Source: Akebia trifoliata (lineage: Eukaryota; Streptophyta; Magnoliopsida; Ranunculales; Lardizabalaceae). From it: 64,000 bases of DNA. The translations under genes and the position numbers were made by a program. Shown one piece after another: positions 58,201 through 64,000 of this stretch; within the stretch, counting starts at the first letter, position 1, and each line of letters starts with the position of its first letter. The notes beneath the pieces were generated by a model that worked only from the letters and a program-made list of their open reading frames with translations, was not told the origin of the DNA and made no database searches. The stretch is from NCBI GenBank assembly GCA_017979445.1, contig CM030706.1:21035884-21099883 (forward strand), in the 5' to 3' direction.

Positions 58201-61200
58201 ACATTTTGAGCATCTTCATAACTTCAGCAGTTCTTAAAGTCATACGAGGTATTGTTGTTAGTATTTTCATTGGTTACTTATGTTTTTTAATGGCCATATG
58301 CTTTTTTATTTAGGTTGTGATTTTTACATGAAAAACTAAATTTTATTGTGATATTTTCATTGATTAGAACAAATCAATAAGTTTTTAGTTCCAAAGGTAT
58401 CTAGGATCATGGTTGAAAGTTTAGTAGTGTCTTGTAAACTCTTGGCTTATTTAGAGGCAAAGGGGAGGGTAACGCAAGGTAACTTCGTGTGGCGGTTAGC
58501 ATTCAGGTATGGGTTCAAGAAGTCCAGTAAAAACCAGTGGCTTGATTACCTTGATCAGTACCTCGTGGCTTATCAACAACCATGATATAATCTGAAACAT
58601 ATTGATTAGTAAGGTCTCTTATAATTATTGAAATGTGCTACTGTTTTTATTAAATATTGTCTCTAGAAGATTGTGAGTATTTTGAAAGCTAACAAGTTGA
58701 AGATCAATAAGCTAAAGTGGTTATGTTCACTTATAAACAAAGTACGTAGGTGGTCCAACTGCACCAAACTTAAGTGGATCTCACAAGTGTGATCAAATAT
58801 TATTTGGATTCCATATATAAGTTATGGGGCCCAACTATAATGAAAGGTTTGGTTTTTACTTTGTTCTCAGTTTCTCTCCCTGACAAGTTTAATTATAACA
58901 GTCCCTATGAATTTTTCAAACCATTGAAAATTAGATTTCAAGGAATACAATGGTTTTAGGGAGCACAATTTCAGAGATCTCTCTAAGATTGCTATGATGA
59001 GTGGAGAAAAGTTTGAGGCTAGAGAAGCTAACCTAAGGAGAAAGCATGAAATGGAGCAATGTGGCGAAAGGTACATTCTGATGCTTAATTAATTTCTTTC
59101 TGTTTAGCGGTTAATTGTTTTATGCCCTTTGCATAAAAGGACGTTGTGAACTATTTCCATTTGAGAGTTATTTGTGGAAAAAACTATAAGCTCTATGCCT
59201 CCTTATAATACTTTTTTTTTGAAAGGTACCTCCTTATAATACTATAGGAGTAATTCCTTGTTTAAATCCTCTAAACTATATTACCTGCTTTGCTTGGATC
59301 ATTTAATTGTGAAACTACACCTTGAATGTCCTACAAATATGAAACATTGCAAAGCAATCCTGAGGTTGTGGGTTGAAGTCTAGTTTACCCAAAAAAAATA
59401 TCTATGATCTTCAAAAACACAAACATGAATGATGAATATTTTTCCTTCTTTTATATTGACATGTTTTCTATTTAGTTATGTGGAATGCTTTCAACTAAAA
59501 CACTACTTGTTTTGGGGTTGGTTTGATGATTAAAATATTGTATTTTCTTTGATGTGTTGTTCTCAACAAGTTTGCGTAGATGTTGTAAGAGTTGCAGACT
59601 CAGATGGACTAATTACCTTAGGCAAGGGATCAAACGTGATAATTTTATTGATTATGAAGTGAAATAATAATTCACCTTCAAGCTCTCTTGGGCAATAGGT
59701 ATACCTTCAACCTATCTCTCTCTCTCCTTAGGAGAAGTGCAATATTTGTGAATTCAGTTTGGATCTATTTCTTGGTTTAAAATATAAATAAGAATATATT
59801 TTTTAGTGCTATTTTGTATTATTCATATAGAGAGTGGTTGAGTAACTTGTTTTGTAATTTGAGAGATTTGGTTTTCTTATATTCCAGGCCTAGGAGAAGT
59901 GCTATATCTGTGGTTTTGGGTTGGAATTTTTTTTTTTTTTTTTTTTTGGTATTATTTTGTATTACAATAGAGAGAGAGTGGATGAGTGATTTGTTTTGTA
60001 ATCAGTGGAAGATTATAGAGGAATCCTCTCTCTCTTTACTTTTAGCTTTTTTTCCTTTCTCTATATTGTTTTGCTTAGTTAGATCCCCCACTCTCTCATT
60101 TTGAACTATTTCTTAGCATCTAGGTATGATTTTCTTTATTTGTTCGTATTTTGTGTGGATTTTGGTCAGTTTAATTTCTGGCTGCTCTGTTTTCTTATTT
60201 GGTTTTTTGTCAACTAATTCTAAAAGTAATTAGTAGTTAGAAAACAGTGTAATAAATCATTGACGTATAAAATAACGATGTTGACTTGGGTTGGGGAACA
60301 TATACATGTTCTGTTGGGCTATTTATGTCGGGATGAAACTCTGATTTTTAGCTTCCTTGTATTTGAGTTTTAGTTTATCTACATAACAATTTCTTTGTCA
60401 ATCCATTTATTTGGAACTATATACTTTTCTTATTCTCACAGGTGAGTCCAAAGAGGTGGTATTTCAGGCTATGCGTGCTGTTTATAGGTATGTTCATTAA
60501 TTGTACTCTTCCTCTATTGCAATCATTTCTCGATTGGGGAAATTCCCCCTTTTAAAACATCTCTATGTATTCCAAGCATACAAAATCAGGAACCTAAACA
60601 ATGATTTTCATGGCATAATCGATGTTTGGACATCGGCTTTGGAGGAACTAAGCTTACTCCAAATGAAAGCGTGAGAGGAATGGTCATGCAATGATGAAGT
60701 GGCTGTGATGCCCTGCCTCCGAAGTTTGATTGACTTTTCTAAAGCATACATATGTAAAACTAAATTTTATGTATAACTATTGATATAAGTAGGTATATTT
60801 TTATGAAATATTGCATGTACAATATAATTGTGATTTTTAATTTTTTGTCTAGTTGTATATACCACCTTTTTTTATTGAAAATTAATAGGCCTAAATCATT
60901 GTAAATTATTTTTTAATAAAATTATTAAAAATATATATTATTAACGGCGATTAAAATAGGCTCCCCTAATATATATTGTTATTTTTAAATATATTATTAA
61001 TACTATTACCAATTACCAATGGATACAATAAGCGCCTCTAATACATTATTTAATGTTGGTATACAATAAATGTCGTTAATATGATCCATGACCGACGGTT
61101 AAAATAAACGCCTCATTGTTAGCTGTTTATAACCACCAGTAATAAACAAGTACATGTGGACAAAGAGTATTGTCAGTATTTTATACCTATCGGAAATTGG

Positions 61201-61439
61201 TCCTCAAACCGCCTTCAAAGTCTATTATTATTGGTTGTTTTATAATCGTCATTGCAACCGCTACTATAATGTTCCTCAATGCTATAATTGCTAGCCAACC
61301 CAAACCGCCGTTGATCTGTAATGCTGACGCTTCTTTCACATATAGCGGAGGTTTGGAAACGCCAGTGAAGATTGTTTTATTTTGTAGTGAAGTAGCCTGG
61401 AAGCCCTCCATTGAGGGCTTTACAGGGACATGAGTTTTT
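58201..61439. other. Unidentified exon-like pieces and AT-rich DNA (copy 2)
   Basis: Counterpart of 6956-10235. It lacks the 44-bp segment found in copy 1 near 7279-7322; GTTCAAG/GTCAAG at the junction suggests deletion between short repeats. No family is recognised. Confidence 0.4.
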
Positions 61440-63691
61440 TTTTTTTACCTATAATGCCTTAGGGTTACGGGAATGTGAAAAAGAAAATGTGAGTTTGCAA
61501 AATAGAAGGATAAAAAAAGGCAAAAAAGGGAAGGAAAATAGGAAGACAAGAAAAATACCTAGAATAAAAATAAGAGAAAGAAGAGAGGATGAACTAAATC
61601 CTCGCAAAAGATTTGAACGGAGAAGGCTCCAAGTTTTGGAAGAGAAGTAGAGAGAAAACGAGAAGGAAAATAGAAAGCCAAGAAAAATACCTAGAATAGA
61701 AGGAAGAGAAAGAAGAGAGGATGAATGGAATCCTTGCTGAAGATTTGAATGAAGAAGGGTTTGATTTTTCAAAGAGAAGTTGAGAGAAAGCGACAACAAA
61801 GGTTCGACAGTGAAGTGAAGAGAAGAAGAAATGGAAAAAACAAGGAATTTATAAAGTAAAAAGGTTAGAGATTTGAAGCCCATCCAACGGTTGATATTTC
61901 ATAAAACAAAAATATCATAATGGGTTGTTCTTGCCATTAATGCGCTCCAAAATCGAGGAGACCAAACGTCATGTGCTTCCGCAAGTAGGAAGAGTTTTAA
62001 TCTCAGAATTCTTGAGATTTGAGCGCCACAACCCAAGAAGGACTCGTTAGGTAGAGGATTTCCCATGAATCAAATCCTTAAATAAAAGGCGGTATGGGGA
62101 AAAATGTGCACATGGAGAATTCTTTCCTTATATTGGGAGGCACACACACAAAAGTATGAGATTCTTGCTCCTAAACTCTCCATATTTGTATTTTGAGGAA
62201 TAGGTAACAAGAAGAGCATCAAGAACATATGATCAATATTTGAGGAGCTCACAAATCTCGAGGTAGTCACAAAAAATACCTCTAAAAATTTATTGAATAC
62301 TTCCAAAGTATCTTAATATTTTAAAAATAAAAAATAAAAAAATTAAAAAAATTAAAAATTAAAAGCATATAACTCAACAAAGTTTCTAATCTAATTCCAT
62401 GAGTTTGCCAACCAACTGGGTTGAGTTTATGAGTTGATTTCATGAGTTATTTCAAACAAGTTTCTATACAATTCAACAAAAAAAAGTAATCGAGTCAAGA
62501 TATAACTTGACAAAATTTCTAATCTAACTCCTTGAGGTTGTTATGAATCTAGATTAAGTTTATGAGTTGAATTCTATACTAAGTCAACAAACTTTAATCA
62601 GCTCAAGTCGACTCTACAAGTTTTATAGAACAACCAACAACATAGATGTGAATATAATTAGTAGAGAAATCCCAATTTGTTAAATTCCCATTTTGCTCTT
62701 CTAAGGGTTGAATGACCTTCTTAGTATGGTTCACTCTCGGTTCATCTAATATAACGAATGCAACGAATTTAAGAACAAACTGTTTTACGTTTTGTTTTTT
62801 ACCACCTAAAATTTGAAATTATAACATATCCCTTTAAGGTATTTTTCAATAGACTAATGAAAAATGATCAAATACTGTCATCTCTAATTAATTAGTAAAA
62901 AAATTTGAATATTTTTCTTCTTTCCAAAATACGTCATCTTCAATCTCTTTTCTACTATATACTCAAACATTTCATCCTTGAATCACCCCTCAACATCTCT
63001 CTACCCCTACCAATCGGGTTCATTCTTTAGTGGTCAACCGCGAACCCGAATTCGAACCGATAGGTATAGACTATAAATGATGCTCTCCGTCGGTATTGGG
63101 TCTCTCAGAGATTAGAGTTAGGGTTTATCCACTTGTTACAATCTCAGAGACTATATTCGTATGTCCCTGATAAAAAGGGGAAAGAAAGTCAAACCCTAGA
63201 GAAATAGAAAGAGATGAAGACAACCTCTGGGCGATTTAGCTCGTTACAAATGCTCAAAAATTATATGTAAATAATCAAATTTCTCTTCATTACTACTACC
63301 GGCTTGCTGAGAATCTCCTCAAACAGATTAGCAATTTTTTTTTTCTTTGTTCTATTTATTGAATTTCGATTGTTGTTTGTTTATATTTGTTTGATCTGAT
63401 AAGATATGATTTGGGTTTTTTTTAGATGATTTGAATTTGTATTAGTTATGATCGAATTTGATACTTTTAGGTTAATATCAGTCGTTATGGAGATAAATTC
63501 TACGATGTAGTTAAGACATACTGTAGTTTGGAAAGGCTTTTATGCTTCCATGAGTGGATTCTGGATCATAATAATTGGCTCACAATTCATGGAGAAAAAG
63601 AAAAAAAAGACTTAGTTTTCTTTGTATTTCCATATTTTATTTCACCATTTTTAGTATCAATTATTATTAGAAATAAATGTGGTAATGTGAC
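61440..63691. other. No gene recognised; purine-rich and AT-rich repeats
   Basis: 61527-61795 is a purine-rich tandem duplication of about 130 bp (AAGAAAAATACCTAGAATA, GAAAGAAGAGAGGATGAA); the antisense ORF over it (61449-61883) is a by-product. 62320-62365 is A-rich. About 62370-62470 and 62500-62580 repeat AAATTTCTAATCTAACTCC-like and TTTATGAGTTGA motifs. The rest shows no domain. Confidence 0.5.
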
Positions 63692-64000
63692 TGTAGACAC
63701 CCCATTTTTGTACTCGCCTGATTAATCAATTCGTCAACCCTATCGCAACGGTTCCCAATGATGGATGTTTATTCCAATGCTTTATTTTGTTACCAGATAT
63801 GTTTCAGAAATCCGGATGAGGTATCTTGAACTGACAAAACCTTAGAAACCACGCTACGCTAGGAAAATATGACCCCCAGAAACATAGAAATCATCATCTT
63901 GCAGACAAAAAGAAGCTTCACGATAAAAATCACTAAAAAATGATCAAATTATCAAAATACCCCTAACATCAAAACAACCCTAGAGCCTACGTTACATTTA
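63692..64000 (+). mobile_element. LTR of the same retrotransposon family, cut by window end
   Basis: Begins TGTAGACACCCCATTTTTG and matches the reverse complement of the inner end of the 14743-16413 LTR for 309 bp to the window edge, with scattered differences. It lies in the opposite orientation to the complete element. It could be a 5' LTR, a 3' LTR or a solo LTR. Confidence 0.9.

Larger units (their letters stand above)
52644..61439 (+). repeat. 8.8-kb duplicated block, copy 2
   Basis: Direct, near-identical copy of 1412-10235. It begins at the first base after the gap and ends in a T run where the copies part. The sequence beyond (61440 on) differs from what follows copy 1. Confidence 0.95.

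Noticed and set aside
61449..61883. 144-codon minus-strand Ser/Leu/Phe-rich ORF
   Set aside because: A by-product of a purine-rich tandem duplication; no family resemblance.

Overview
The window looks like transposon-rich nuclear DNA from a flowering plant. It is AT-rich, genes are split by short GT-AG introns, and it carries plant-specific families: PPR, bHLH subgroup IVc, plant mobile domain (PMD), Ulp1-type C48 peptidase, a Tat/Ogre-like Ty3/Gypsy LTR retrotransposon, and MITEs in (TA)n. I cannot name the species. The only gene that looks structurally intact is a PMD gene on the minus strand (35258-37266, 554 codons in five exons).

Layout. 1-279 is the C-terminal end of a PPR gene. 1412-10235 is a block with an aspartate-aminotransferase exon and a decayed ILR3-like bHLH gene. 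The block recurs almost unchanged at 52644-61439, starting at the first base after a 100-N gap, so it may be the other haplotype or a false duplication.

10236-30209 is a unit holding a Ulp1-like peptidase gene (exons 11919-14737 and 25176-26165). A 10.35-kb minus-strand LTR retrotransposon (14743-25092, TSD GTAAC) splits this gene exactly at a splice donor. The unit ends in a long inverted repeat (26359-28385 / 29112-30209) carrying two copies of an unknown acidic-tailed ORF.

30540-52543 is a second, larger inverted duplication. Two divergent PMD gene copies face outward from a centre (37346-44800) that holds five stacked palindromic MITEs. 61440-63691 is unique AT-rich DNA. An LTR of the same retroelement family, in the opposite orientation, enters at 63692.

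The most interesting signal is a family of short palindromes (TGTCAGAAGG-N2-CCTTCTGACA, about 46-bp period). They are arrayed in one orientation at the left of each gene unit (about 11.2, 32.4 and 33.5 kb) and in the opposite orientation at the right (about 28.9 and 48.0-49.1 kb). This suggests that the Ulp1 unit and the PMD unit belong to one mobile-element family whose subterminal regions are made of hairpin repeats. I see no transposase, so the class of the element is unresolved.
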